Shown here piece after piece: positions 36,155 to 46,803 of a stretch of 64,000 nucleotides of DNA (the first letter of the stretch is position 1; every line of letters starts with the position of its first letter). The DNA comes from Rhodobacterales bacterium HKCCE2091 (GTDB lineage: Bacteria > Pseudomonadota > Alphaproteobacteria > Rhodobacterales > Rhodobacteraceae). The stretch covers positions 166,001-230,000 of the forward strand of contig WVSL01000001.1 in the NCBI GenBank assembly GCA_015689685.1, in the 5' to 3' direction. The notes below the pieces were generated by a model that was not told the DNA's origin, made no database searches, and was given only the letters and a program-made list of their open reading frames with translations. The translations under genes were made by a program, and so were the position numbers.

Positions 36155-37171
36155 ATGGTGAAGGTGCTGATCGTGGGTCTCGGCAACATGGGCCAAAGCC
36201 ATGCGCTCGCCCATCTCGCCGCCGGGTCGGAGATCACGGGGCTGGTGCAGCGGACCCCCCGCGCGCTTCCCGAACCGCTCCGCGCCCTGCCGCAGTTCCG
36301 CACGTTCGAAGAAGGACTGGCGACCGCCCCGGATCTCGTGGTGATCGCGACCTATACCGACAGCCACGCCGACCTGGCGCTGAAGGCCATTGCGGCGGGG
36401 GCGCATGTCTTCGTCGAGAAACCGCTCGCCGCGACGGTCGAGGAGGCGGAGCGCGTCGTGGCCGCCGCGACCGCCGCCAACCGCAAGCTCGTGACCGGGT
36501 ACATCCTGCGGCATCACCCGTCCTGGCAGCGCATGATCGCGGAGGCGCGCGCGCTTGGCGGCCCGTGGGTCTTCCGCATGAACCTGAACCAGCAGTCGAG
36601 CGGAGCGGAGTGGGAGACGCACAAGGCGCTGATGCGCACCACCTCGCCGCTCGTCGATTGCGGCGTCCATTACGTCGACGTGATGTGCCAGGTGACCGAC
36701 GCCGCGCCGGTGCGGGTGCAGGGGATCGGGCTGCGCCTGTCGGACGAGATCGCGCCGGAGATGTACAACTACGGCCAGTTGCAGGTGGTGTTCGCCGATG
36801 GCTCCGTCGGCTGGTACGAGGCCGGGTGGGGGCCGATGATGTCGGAGACCGCGTTCTTCGTGAAGGACATCGTCAGCCCCGGGGGATCGGTCTCGATCCT
36901 CGATGCCGACAAGGGCGCGTCGGCGGATATCGACGGGCATACGAAGGTCGGCGGGCTGCTCGTCCACCGGCCCGGCGGCGACGACCTGATCGAGCTGCCG
37001 GATGAGCCCGGCCACCAGGCGCTCTGCGACGCCGAGCAGGCCTTCGTCCTCCGCGCCATCGCGGAGGACATCGACCTGGCCCGGCACATGCAGGACGCGG
37101 TGCAGTCCCTGCGCATCTGCCTCGCCGCGGACGAGAGCATCCGCACCGGGCAGCCGGTGACGCTCGGCTAG
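36155..37171 (+). CDS. Gfo/Idh/MocA-family oxidoreductase
   Basis: 338 residues. VLIVGLGNMGQSHALAHL at the N-terminus (GxGxxG), VVIATYTDSHADLALKAI, HVFVEKPLAATVEEAERV (EKP) and VDCGVHYVDVMCQVT with the conserved His. ATG at 36155, divergent from the SIS gene with a 117-bp gap that must carry both promoters. Its TAG stop shares the four bases CTAG with the stop of the convergent cytochrome c gene. Fourth family member in 12 kb. Confidence 0.89.
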   Translation: MVKVLIVGLGNMGQSHALAHLAAGSEITGLVQRTPRALPEPLRALPQFRTFEEGLATAPDLVVIATYTDSHADLALKAIAAGAHVFVEKPLAATVEEAERVVAAATAANRKLVTGYILRHHPSWQRMIAEARALGGPWVFRMNLNQQSSGAEWETHKALMRTTSPLVDCGVHYVDVMCQVTDAAPVRVQGIGLRLSDEIAPEMYNYGQLQVVFADGSVGWYEAGWGPMMSETAFFVKDIVSPGGSVSILDADKGASADIDGHTKVGGLLVHRPGGDDLIELPDEPGHQALCDAEQAFVLRAIAEDIDLARHMQDAVQSLRICLAADESIRTGQPVTLG

Positions 37172-37622
37172 GGGTTCGCCGCCGTCACCTGCGCCTGGTA
37201 GGCCCGTTCCCGTTCCGGCCAGGTGGACCGGATGTAATCCAGCACCGCGCGGATCTCGTCATCGGTCAGGACGTCGCCGAAGCCCGGCATGTCGCTTTCG
37301 TAGCCGTTGCCGACGACAGCCTCGGTCCCCTCGCGGACGATGCGGAACAGGACCGCGTCGGGGTGGTGCCAGGTATGCCCGCTGGCGTCGTGGGGCGGTG
37401 CGGGCAGGCGGGCGGTGTTCGGATCGCGCCGCTGCCAGAACGGCTGGCCCTGCAGGTTCGCCCCGTGGCAGGCGGCGCAGTTGGCCTCGTAGAGCGCGCG
37501 GCCCTCGGCGATGCGGCCCGGATCGGGCTCCTGCGCAGCGCCCTCCCCCGTCCGCAGGACCAGGAGGAGCGACGCGGCGACGGCGAGCGCGATGGCCCCG
37601 AGCGAGATCGCGTAGACCCTCG

Positions 37623-37626
<4 letters not shown>
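37168..37626 (-). CDS. Membrane-anchored c-type cytochrome
   Basis: 152 residues. N-terminal helix ([18 protein letters not shown]) acts as an uncleaved anchor or signal. A single heme-c site CAACH (residues ~52-56) and axial Met candidate in [31 protein letters not shown] fit a class I cytochrome c. The GTG start overlaps the copA stop, so it is co-translated with the copper ATPase. A role in copper-linked respiration or Cu(I) oxidation is possible but only inferred from the context. Confidence 0.88.
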
Positions 37627-40070
<2,444 letters not shown>

Positions 40071-40110
40071 GTCGGCGTCTCCCACACCTTGAGTCGGCGA
40101 GTCGACGTCG

Positions 40111-40141
40111 TATGTAGGGGTTCCAGCAACTGGAAGGTCAA
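40111..40141 (-). promoter_or_regulatory. CueR-type copA promoter with 19-bp spacer
   Basis: On the minus strand TTGACC (40141-40136) and TACATA (40116-40111) are separated by exactly 19 bp. The spacer contains the dyad TTCCAGTTGCTGGAA. Over-long 19-bp spacers with a central CCTTCC/GGAAGG dyad are the hallmark of MerR/CueR-activated promoters. The -35 is only 3 bp from the cueR start codon. Confidence 0.88.
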
Positions 40142-40144
40142 GCG

Positions 40145-40543
40145 ATGAATATCGGCGACGTGGCCAGGCGGAGCGGACTGCCCGCCAAGACGATCCGCTA
40201 CTACGAGGAAATCGGCCTGATCCGCCCCGACCGCGGCGGCAACGGCTACCGCGACTTTTCCGACGCCGACATGCACAAGCTGATCTTCGTGCAGCGCGCC
40301 CGGTCGCTCGGGTTCTCGGTCGAGGACTGCCGCGCGCTCCTGTCGCTGTGGGAGGACCGCAAGCGCGCCAGTTCCGACGTGCGCGGGCTTGCCGTCACGG
40401 TGCTGGACCGGATCGAGGCGAAGGTGTCGGAACTGCTGGCGATGAAGGCGACGCTGTCGACCCTGGTCGAACGCTGCCACGGCGACGACCGGCCGGATTG
40501 CCCGATCCTCGAAAGCCTGTCCGACGCGGACCGCGCCGGCTAG
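40145..40543 (+). CDS. cueR: Cu(I)-responsive transcriptional regulator (MerR family)
   Basis: 132 residues. MerR winged helix ([20 protein letters not shown], residues 1-20), dimerisation helix, and the metal loop with Cys111 and Cys119 ([12 protein letters not shown]), the spacing seen in CueR. Ser77 (RASSDVR) matches the residue that marks sensors of monovalent metals. Divergent from copA and almost certainly activates it from the site at 40111-40141. The TAG stop shares CTAG with the convergent binding-protein gene. Confidence 0.93.
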   Translation: MNIGDVARRSGLPAKTIRYYEEIGLIRPDRGGNGYRDFSDADMHKLIFVQRARSLGFSVEDCRALLSLWEDRKRASSDVRGLAVTVLDRIEAKVSELLAMKATLSTLVERCHGDDRPDCPILESLSDADRAG

Positions 40544-41577
40544 GGCTCCGGCGCGCCGAAGGCCGCGCGCCACCGCGCGATGAAGCGGCTTTCGTGGGCG
40601 CGGTCCATCGCCACCAGCAGGACCGGCGACAGCGGGATCGACCGGAACGGCACGGTGCCGTCCTCTTCCTCCTCGTCCATCCGGAGCTGCATCAGCGCCA
40701 TTTCCCTCTGCCCCTCGGGCGACAGGAGGAAATCGAGAAACGCGCCCGCCGCGTCGCGGGCCGGTTCCGGTCCCGGCAGGATCGCGGCGCGGGACAGGAC
40801 CAGCGTGTAGTCGCCGGGCAGGACGATGCCGAGATCGGGATTCTCCGCCGCCTCCAGCGCGGCGTAGGAGCCAAGGACGTTGTAGGCGATCAGGTAGTCG
40901 CCCTCCGCCACGCCGCGGATGATCTCGGCCGAGCAGCAGGTCGCCACCGCGCCGGAGCGGGCGAAGGCCTCCATCAGCGCGCCGAAGGTGCTGGCCTCCT
41001 GGCTGTCGGCATAGGCGAACAGGAAGCCGAGGCCGGACGCCTCGATGTCGTAGGTCGCGACCCGGCCCGCGTAGACCGAGGTCGCGGGGCGCAGCAGGTC
41101 GAGGATGTCGAACCGCGTGCGCGGCACCTCGTCCGCGGGCACGAGGCGGCGGTTGTAGACGATGACGGCGGGTTCGCGCGAGATGCCCCAGATCTCGTCG
41201 CGCCAGCGCAGGTCCGGCGGCAAGGCCGCCGTCGCCGCCGAGCGCCAGTCCGCCGCGCAGCGTTCGTTCACGAGGTCGACCATCTGGTGAACGCCGGACG
41301 AGATCACGATGTCCGCGCCGCGCTGCCCGGCGGCGCAATCCGCGGCGGTGAGCGCGTGGAGGTCGTTCGATCCCCATTGCTCGAACCGCACCGACAGGTC
41401 CGGCCGGGTCGCGAGGAACGCCGCGACGGTCGGGCCGAAAACGTCGATATCGGTGGTCGTCCGCAGGACGAGCGAGGTGCCGGCGTCCCCGGGGCCGAAC
41501 GTCGCCACGGCCTCCTGCGCAACTGTCGGCGCGGCGTGGACCGCGGCGGCGATGGCGAGCAGGGCGGCGCGGATCAT
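40540..41577 (-). CDS. ABC-type extracellular solute-binding protein
   Basis: 345 residues with a signal peptide (MIRAALLAIAAAVHAAPTVA, cleaved near QEA). Type 2 periplasmic-binding fold resembling iron(III)/thiamine-class proteins: LVLRTTTDIDVFGPTVAAFL, ADIVISSGVHQMVDLVNE, EPAVIVYNRRLVPADEVP, GDYLIAYNVLGSYA. No permease or ATPase is adjacent. It overlaps the histidine kinase gene by 4 bp, so it is likely the sensing partner of that kinase rather than part of a transporter. Confidence 0.85.
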   Translation of the reverse strand: MIRAALLAIAAAVHAAPTVAQEAVATFGPGDAGTSLVLRTTTDIDVFGPTVAAFLATRPDLSVRFEQWGSNDLHALTAADCAAGQRGADIVISSGVHQMVDLVNERCAADWRSAATAALPPDLRWRDEIWGISREPAVIVYNRRLVPADEVPRTRFDILDLLRPATSVYAGRVATYDIEASGLGFLFAYADSQEASTFGALMEAFARSGAVATCCSAEIIRGVAEGDYLIAYNVLGSYAALEAAENPDLGIVLPGDYTLVLSRAAILPGPEPARDAAGAFLDFLLSPEGQREMALMQLRMDEEEEDGTVPFRSIPLSPVLLVAMDRAHESRFIARWRAAFGAPEP

Positions 41578-42944
41578 GGGCCGGTTCCTTCGGGTGCGGG
41601 CAGCGCCAGGACGGCGCGGAAGCCCCCGGCCGCGTGTTCCAGCCTGAGCCTGCCGCCATAGGCCTCGGCCACCGACTTGCTGATCGAAAGGCCGAGCCCC
41701 GAGGTCTGGCCCGACGACGCCGCGCTCCGCAGAAAGCGGTCACCGATGGCGTCGGCCACCCCCTCGGGCGGGCCGTCGCCGGCATCGCGGACCCAGAGCA
41801 GCCGTTCGCCGCCCTCGATCCCGGTTCCGACGGCGATGGGCGGGTGCCCGTGGCTGAGCGCGTTCGACAGGAGGTTCTTGGCGGCCTCCCTGAGCGACAG
41901 GGCGTCGGCCATCACGGTGACCGGATCCTCGCCGATTTCCAGCCGCACCTCCGTTCCCGGCGCGATCACGAGGTGGTCGCCGGCCTCGACGATGTCGAGC
42001 GCGATGTCGCGCAGGTCCAGCGCCTCGCGCCGGGCCGAGCCGGTGCGGTGGACGACGAGCGCGTGGGACAGCATCTGGTCGAGAAGCCGCCCGAGGCTGA
42101 CCGACCGGCGATGGATGCGTTCCACCAGCCCGTCGCGCCGGGCCGGGTCGGTTTCCGTCAGCGCGAGGTCCGCCTGCGCCCTGAGCGCCGCGACTGGCGT
42201 GCGCAACTGGTGCGCGCTGTCCGAAATCAGGTTGCGCGTGGTGTCGAACTGGCGTTCCAGCCGCGCCATGAAGGTGTTGACCGATCCGACCAGCGGCGCG
42301 ACCTCGCGCGGGGCGGCGGTTTCCAGCGGGGTCAGGTCCTGCGGATCCCGCGCCGCGATCCGGCGGGCCAGCCGGTCGAGCGGCCGCAGCGCCGAGCGCA
42401 CCACGAAGACCGCGAGCGCCAGCATCGCGAAGCCCCCGACCGCGAGGCCGTAGAGCGCCTTGGAGGTGATGTCGAAGGCGAGGTCCCGGCGCGCCTGCAG
42501 GGTCTGGCCGACGATGACCTCGACGTTTCCCGACACGCTGCGTTCCGCGAAGCGGCGGGTCACGCGCAGGAACCGCGCCGGTTCGCCCCGGAAATCGGCG
42601 TCGTAGAAATCCGCGCCCTCGGGCGGGGCGGGCAGTTCGGCATGGCCGGTCAGGACCTCGCCGTCGACGCCGCGGACCTGGTAGGCGATGCGGTCGTCGG
42701 GGGCCAGCGCGAGAAGCTCGAAGGCGGACACCGGGATGTCCACGACGACCCTGCCGTTTTCCACCCCGACCGAGGCCGCGATGTCCGAGGCCGCCCCGAC
42801 CAGGAGCCGGTCGTAGGTTTCCCGCGCCGCCGCCCGCCCGTAGCCGAAGGCGGCCAGCGCCAGCACCAGCCCGCCGACGATCAGGAGCCCGGTGATCCCG
42901 AATGCGAGCCGCGCGGTCAGCGACAGCGGCGCGCGCTCAGCCAT
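41574..42944 (-). CDS. tctE: Sensor histidine kinase, TctE-like
   Basis: 456 residues. Two transmembrane helices (about 13-36 and 168-190) enclose a periplasmic sensor of ~130 residues. HAMP-like linker, phospho-acceptor His in SDSAHQLRTPVAALRAQ (about residue 245), then an ATPase domain with EAAKNLLSNALSH (N box) and SGLGLSISKSVAEAYGG (G box). Overlaps both the response-regulator gene and the binding-protein gene. Divergent from tctCBA, which it probably controls through the regulator in response to a tricarboxylate. Confidence 0.86.
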   Translation of the reverse strand: MAERAPLSLTARLAFGITGLLIVGGLVLALAAFGYGRAAARETYDRLLVGAASDIAASVGVENGRVVVDIPVSAFELLALAPDDRIAYQVRGVDGEVLTGHAELPAPPEGADFYDADFRGEPARFLRVTRRFAERSVSGNVEVIVGQTLQARRDLAFDITSKALYGLAVGGFAMLALAVFVVRSALRPLDRLARRIAARDPQDLTPLETAAPREVAPLVGSVNTFMARLERQFDTTRNLISDSAHQLRTPVAALRAQADLALTETDPARRDGLVERIHRRSVSLGRLLDQMLSHALVVHRTGSARREALDLRDIALDIVEAGDHLVIAPGTEVRLEIGEDPVTVMADALSLREAAKNLLSNALSHGHPPIAVGTGIEGGERLLWVRDAGDGPPEGVADAIGDRFLRSAASSGQTSGLGLSISKSVAEAYGGRLRLEHAAGGFRAVLALPAPEGTGP

Positions 42945-43608
42945 CGGTGTCGAGCCGGTAGCCGTGCCCCCGCAGGGTCCGGATCACCACGCCGCTGCCG
43001 GCCAGCTTCTTGCGCAGGCGCGCGACGTAGAGCTCGATCGCGTTCACGCCGACATCGGCTTCGTCGAAGGCATAGAGCCCGTCCATCAGCCGGTCCTTCG
43101 ACAGGACCTGCCCGCGGCCGCGCAGGAGGATCCCCAGAAGCGAGAATTCTCGCGGCGTCAGGTCGAGCCGCGTGCCCGCCACCGCCGCGGTCCCGGCGGC
43201 CGGGTTGTAGCTGAGCGCGCCCGCCGTCAGCTCCGCCGAGCGGTCCGCGGGTTCGCGGCGCTGCATGACGTGGAGCCGGGCCTCCAGCTCGCGGTGGTCG
43301 AACGGCTTCACGAGGTAGTCGTCGGCGCCGAGCCCGAAGGCCGAGATCTTGTCGTCGACCGAGAACAGCGCGGTCAGCATCAGGACCGGTTCGTGCCGCC
43401 CGGCGGAGCGGATTTCCCGCAGGAGGTCGGTGCCGGACCCGTCGGGCAGGTTGATGTCGAGGATCAGCGCGTCGTAACGCTGCACGGCAAGGCAGTCGCG
43501 CGCGGAAGCCATCGTCCCCGCGAGATCGCAGGCGATGCCGCTGCGCCGGAATCGCGCCTGCGTCGCCTCGGCCAGGTCCGAGGCATCTTCAACCAGGAGA
43601 ACGCGCAT
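42937..43608 (-). CDS. tctD: OmpR-family response regulator, TctD-like
   Basis: 223 residues. Receiver domain with LLVEDASDLAEA, phospho-acceptor Asp in ALILDINLPDGSGTDLL, and KPFD; C-terminal winged helix (LDLTPREFSLLGILLRGRGQVLSKDRLMD; ELYVARLRKKL; RTLRGHGYRL). The ATG at 43608 follows GGAGGAGGGAGG; a longer frame to 43662 is less likely. First gene of a minus-strand trio with kinase and binding protein; probable activator of divergent tctCBA. Confidence 0.88.
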   Translation of the reverse strand: MRVLLVEDASDLAEATQARFRRSGIACDLAGTMASARDCLAVQRYDALILDINLPDGSGTDLLREIRSAGRHEPVLMLTALFSVDDKISAFGLGADDYLVKPFDHRELEARLHVMQRREPADRSAELTAGALSYNPAAGTAAVAGTRLDLTPREFSLLGILLRGRGQVLSKDRLMDGLYAFDEADVGVNAIELYVARLRKKLAGSGVVIRTLRGHGYRLDTDG

Positions 43609-43640
43609 CCTCCCTCCTCCGTCCCTTCGGGCGAGACTCT

Positions 43641-43662
43641 GACAGTTTCGCGACAGGTTCAA
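43641..43662. promoter_or_regulatory. 11-bp direct repeat, candidate TctD binding site
   Basis: GACAGTTTCGC (from 43641) and GACAGGTTCAA (from 43652) form a direct repeat with an 11-bp period between the divergent tctD and tctC genes. This is the expected footprint of an OmpR-class dimer. Downstream, AGCCCGGTC (43680-43688) and GACCGGGCT (43700-43708) form a leader hairpin just before the tctC Shine-Dalgarno. Confidence 0.5.
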
Positions 43663-43727
43663 CCGCTATGGTCGTGCCAAGCCCGGTCATGGGAGCTGAG
43701 ACCGGGCTGCCAACGGAGGAGACATCA

Positions 43728-44717
43728 ATGGCAATCAATTCGCTTCGCGCGGCACTCGCCGTCGCGGCCCTTGGCCTGTCCGCAGGCGCGGCCACCGCGC
43801 AGGACTTCACCCCCGAACAGCCGGAATGCATCGCGCCGGCGAACCCGGGCGGCGGCTGGGACTTCACCTGCCGCCAGGTCGGCCGGACCCTTCAGGACCT
43901 CGGCCTGATCACCGCGACCATGCAGGTCGTCAACCTCGCCGGCGGCGGCGGCGGCGCGGCCTACGCCGAGGTCGTGAACGAACGCAACGACGACGACGAC
44001 CTGATCGTCGCGGCCTCGACCGCCACGGCGACCCGGCTCGCGCAGGGCGCCTATCCCGGCAACACGATGGACGAGGTCCGCTGGATCGGCTCCGTCGGCG
44101 CCGACTACGGCGTGATCGCCGTGGCCGCGGACAGCGACATCCAGGACCTGACCGGCCTGCTCGACATGATCCGCGACACGCCGGAGAACGTGGCCGTCGC
44201 GGGCGGCTCCGCCGTCGGCGGCTGGGACCACCTGAAGGTCCTGATCGCGACCTCGGCCTACGGCATCGACGACCCCCGCGCGGTCCGCTACATCGCCTTC
44301 GACGGCGGCGGCGAGGCGGTGACGCAGCTTCTGGCCGGGTCGGTCCAGGCCTTCACCGGCGACCTGTCCGAGGCCATCGGCTTCGTCGAATCCGGTGACA
44401 TCCGGGTGATCGCGGTCCTGTCGCCCGAGCGGCTGTCCGGCGAGTTCGCCGACTTCCCGACCGCGCGCGAGCAGGGCGTCGACGCCATCGGCGCCAACTG
44501 GCGCGGCTTCTACGGCCCGGGCGACATGTCGGACGAGGCCTACAACGGCTGGGCGTCGATGATCGACACGCTCTACGCCTCGGACGAGTGGCAGCAGATC
44601 ATGACCGACAACGGTCTCGCCCCGCTCGACCTGCAGGGAGAGGAGTTCCAGGCCTTCGTCGCGGACTCGGTCGCGCAGATCGAGTCGATCTCGCGCGAGA
44701 TCGGCATCATCCAGTAA
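43728..44717 (+). CDS. tctC: Tripartite tricarboxylate transporter, substrate-binding protein
   Basis: 329 residues, periplasmic. Signal peptide ends near SAGAATAQD. TctC/Bug-family fold: ECIAPANPGGGWDFTCRQ (ligand-carboxylate loop), MQVVNLAGGGGGAAYAEV, GSAVGGWDHLKV and ANWRGFYGPGDM. Strong Shine-Dalgarno GGAGGAGAC before the ATG at 43728. First gene of tctCBA. Captures citrate or a related carboxylate; the exact ligand is not predictable. Confidence 0.93.
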   Translation: MAINSLRAALAVAALGLSAGAATAQDFTPEQPECIAPANPGGGWDFTCRQVGRTLQDLGLITATMQVVNLAGGGGGAAYAEVVNERNDDDDLIVAASTATATRLAQGAYPGNTMDEVRWIGSVGADYGVIAVAADSDIQDLTGLLDMIRDTPENVAVAGGSAVGGWDHLKVLIATSAYGIDDPRAVRYIAFDGGGEAVTQLLAGSVQAFTGDLSEAIGFVESGDIRVIAVLSPERLSGEFADFPTAREQGVDAIGANWRGFYGPGDMSDEAYNGWASMIDTLYASDEWQQIMTDNGLAPLDLQGEEFQAFVADSVAQIESISREIGIIQ

Positions 44718-44725
44718 ACCGACAC

Positions 44726-44758
44726 GTCCGGGCGGGGGCCGCGCGCCCCCGCCCGGAC
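44726..44758 (+). promoter_or_regulatory. Perfect 14-bp stem-loop between tctC and tctB
   Basis: GTCCGGGCGGGGGC (44726-44739) pairs perfectly with GCCCCCGCCCGGAC (44745-44758) around a 5-nt loop, beginning 9 bp after the tctC stop. There is no T tract. Likely a partial terminator or mRNA stabiliser that gives TctC excess over TctBA. Confidence 0.65.
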
Positions 44759-44784
44759 CCGTTTGCCGCAGGAGGAGGGGGCAG

Positions 44785-45216
44785 ATGAGCGACCGGATAT
44801 TCGGAGCGACGGGCCTCGCCCTCGCGATCTTCTACGCATGGGCGGCGTTGCAGGTGCAGGAAAGCTTCCTGTCGGACGTCGTCGGACCGAAGGCCTTCCC
44901 GCTGATCGTCGCGGCGATCCTGGGCCTCGCGTCACTGGTGATCCTGATCTTCCCCGACCCCGAACCGCGCTGGCCCGGCATCATGCAACTGGCCGAGATC
45001 GCGGGCGCGGTCGTCGTGATGATCCTATACGCGCAGCTCCTGCCGGAGCTCGGCTTCGTCTTCGCGACCGCGCTGGCCTCGTTCTACCTGTCGTGGCGGC
45101 TCGGCACGCCGGTGCTCCAGGCCGCTCTTGCGGGCGTGGTCATCGCCGTCGCCATCTACGTCATCTTCCACCTCGTGCTCGGGCTGTCGCTGGCCCGCGG
45201 CCCGTTCGGTTTCTGA
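44785..45216 (+). CDS. tctB: Tripartite tricarboxylate transporter, small membrane subunit
   Basis: 143 residues with four hydrophobic helices (GLALAIFYAWAALQV; LIVAAILGLASLVILIF; IAGAVVVMILYAQLL; VVIAVAIYVIFHLVLGL). VGPKAFPLIVA is the usual TctB segment. Preceded by GGAGGAGGGGG. Lies between tctC and tctA with short gaps and forms the membrane complex with TctA. Confidence 0.9.
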   Translation: MSDRIFGATGLALAIFYAWAALQVQESFLSDVVGPKAFPLIVAAILGLASLVILIFPDPEPRWPGIMQLAEIAGAVVVMILYAQLLPELGFVFATALASFYLSWRLGTPVLQAALAGVVIAVAIYVIFHLVLGLSLARGPFGF

Positions 45217-45231
45217 GGGGGAAGGCACGTC

Positions 45232-46767
45232 ATGGACACCCTCTCCAACCTCGCCGACGGCTTCGCCATCGCGATCACCTGGCAGAACCTCGGGCTCGCG
45301 GTCCTGGGCTGCTTTCTCGGCACCATCTTCGGCGCGCTGCCCGGTCTCGGGCCGTCGAACGGCGTCGCGATCCTGATCCCGCTCGCCTTCTCGCTCGGGC
45401 TCGGCCCTGTCGCCTCGCTGATCCTGCTGACATCGGTCTACTACGGCGCGATGTACGGCGGGCGGATCAGTTCGATCCTGCTGAACATCCCCGGCGACGA
45501 ACCGGCGATGATGACCTGTCTCGACGGCTACCCGATGGCGCAGCAGGGCAAGGCCGGGGAGGCGCTGTCGCTCAGCGGCATCGCGTCCTTCGTCGGCGCC
45601 TTCATCGCGACCTGGGGTCTCATCATCCTCGCACCGCAGCTCGTGCGCTTCGCGCTCCTGTTCGGGCCGGCGGAATACTTCGCGCTGTTCGTGCTGGCCT
45701 TCGCCACGCTCGGCGGCGTGTCCTCCACCAACCAGGCGAAATCGGCCTTCGCGGCGATGCTCGGCCTCGGGCTCGCCTGCATCGGGGTCGACACGCAGAC
45801 CGGCGTCCCGCGCCTGACCTTCGGCGAGGTCCACCTCTATGACGGGATCGACTTCCTCGTCGCGATCGTCGGCCTGTTCGCCCTGTCGGAGGTGTTCATC
45901 TTCCTCGAACACCGGCACGGCAAGGCGGACGCGGAGGGCAAGAAGATGGTCATCGGCCGCCTGACCCCGCCGCTGTCGGTGCTGGCGCGCTGCACGCCGA
46001 CGATGCTGCGGACCTCGGTCATCGGCTTCGTCGCGGGCGTGCTGCCGGGGGCCGGGGCATCGCTCGGGTCGTTCCTCAGCTACTCGATGGAGAAGCAGAT
46101 CGTCGACCGCGAGGGCAAGACCTTCGGCAAGGGCGATCCGCGCGGGGTCGCCGCGCCCGAAGCCGGGAACAACGCCGCCGCGGGCGGGGCGCTGGTGCCG
46201 ATGCTGTCGCTCGGCGTGCCGGGGTCGGGCACCACGGCGGTCCTGCTCGCGGTTCTCCTGTCGCTGAACATCACGCCCGGGCCGCTCCTGTTCAACAACA
46301 ACCCCGACGTGGTCTGGGGCCTGATCGCGGCGCTGTTCATCGCCAACATCGTGCTCCTGGCAATGAACATCCCGATGGTCGGGCTGTTCACCCGCGTCCT
46401 GCTGATCCCGCCGCGGTTCCTGATGCCGGCGGTGGCGATGATCTCGTTCGTCGGGATCTACGGCATCTCGGGCTCGACCTTCGACCTGATGCTGATGATC
46501 GGCTTCGGGGTGATGGGTTGGGTGCTCAGAAAGCTCGACGTGCCGCTGGTGCCGATCATCCTCGGCACGCTGCTCGGAAACGTGATGGAGAACAACCTCC
46601 GCCGCGCGATCACGATCTCGAACGGCGACTGGCTGACGCTGGTCGGATCGCCGCTCGCCATCGGGCTCTGGGTCGTGGCGGTGGTCGGGTTCCTGCTGCC
46701 GATCGTGATCGGCCGCACGGTCCGCGCCCGGATGCGCCGCGACACCGAAGGGTCCACCGTGGACTGA
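45232..46767 (+). CDS. tctA: Tripartite tricarboxylate transporter, large permease
   Basis: 511 residues, about 11-12 helices. Family hallmarks: GALPGLGPSNGVAILIPLAF (residues ~33-52), YYGAMYGGRISSILLNIPGDEPAMMT, GVLPGAGASLGSFLSYSMEKQ and GVAAPEAGNNAAAGGALVPMLSLGVPGSG. These glycine-rich repeats form the two transport half-sites. Sodium- or proton-coupled uptake of a carboxylate delivered by TctC. Ends with a bidirectional terminator. Confidence 0.95.
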   Translation: MDTLSNLADGFAIAITWQNLGLAVLGCFLGTIFGALPGLGPSNGVAILIPLAFSLGLGPVASLILLTSVYYGAMYGGRISSILLNIPGDEPAMMTCLDGYPMAQQGKAGEALSLSGIASFVGAFIATWGLIILAPQLVRFALLFGPAEYFALFVLAFATLGGVSSTNQAKSAFAAMLGLGLACIGVDTQTGVPRLTFGEVHLYDGIDFLVAIVGLFALSEVFIFLEHRHGKADAEGKKMVIGRLTPPLSVLARCTPTMLRTSVIGFVAGVLPGAGASLGSFLSYSMEKQIVDREGKTFGKGDPRGVAAPEAGNNAAAGGALVPMLSLGVPGSGTTAVLLAVLLSLNITPGPLLFNNNPDVVWGLIAALFIANIVLLAMNIPMVGLFTRVLLIPPRFLMPAVAMISFVGIYGISGSTFDLMLMIGFGVMGWVLRKLDVPLVPIILGTLLGNVMENNLRRAITISNGDWLTLVGSPLAIGLWVVAVVGFLLPIVIGRTVRARMRRDTEGSTVD

Positions 46768-46779
46768 ACCGACACCGGG

Positions 46780-46803
46780 ATCGGCGGCTTGTCAGCCGCC
46801 GAT
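46780..46803. terminator. Bidirectional terminator between tctA and the convergent regulator
   Basis: ATCGGCGGCT (46780-46789) pairs perfectly with AGCCGCCGAT (46794-46803) around TGTC. It overlaps the last codons of the minus-strand gene ending at 46792 and lies 12 bp after the tctA stop, so it can serve both strands. Confidence 0.6.
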
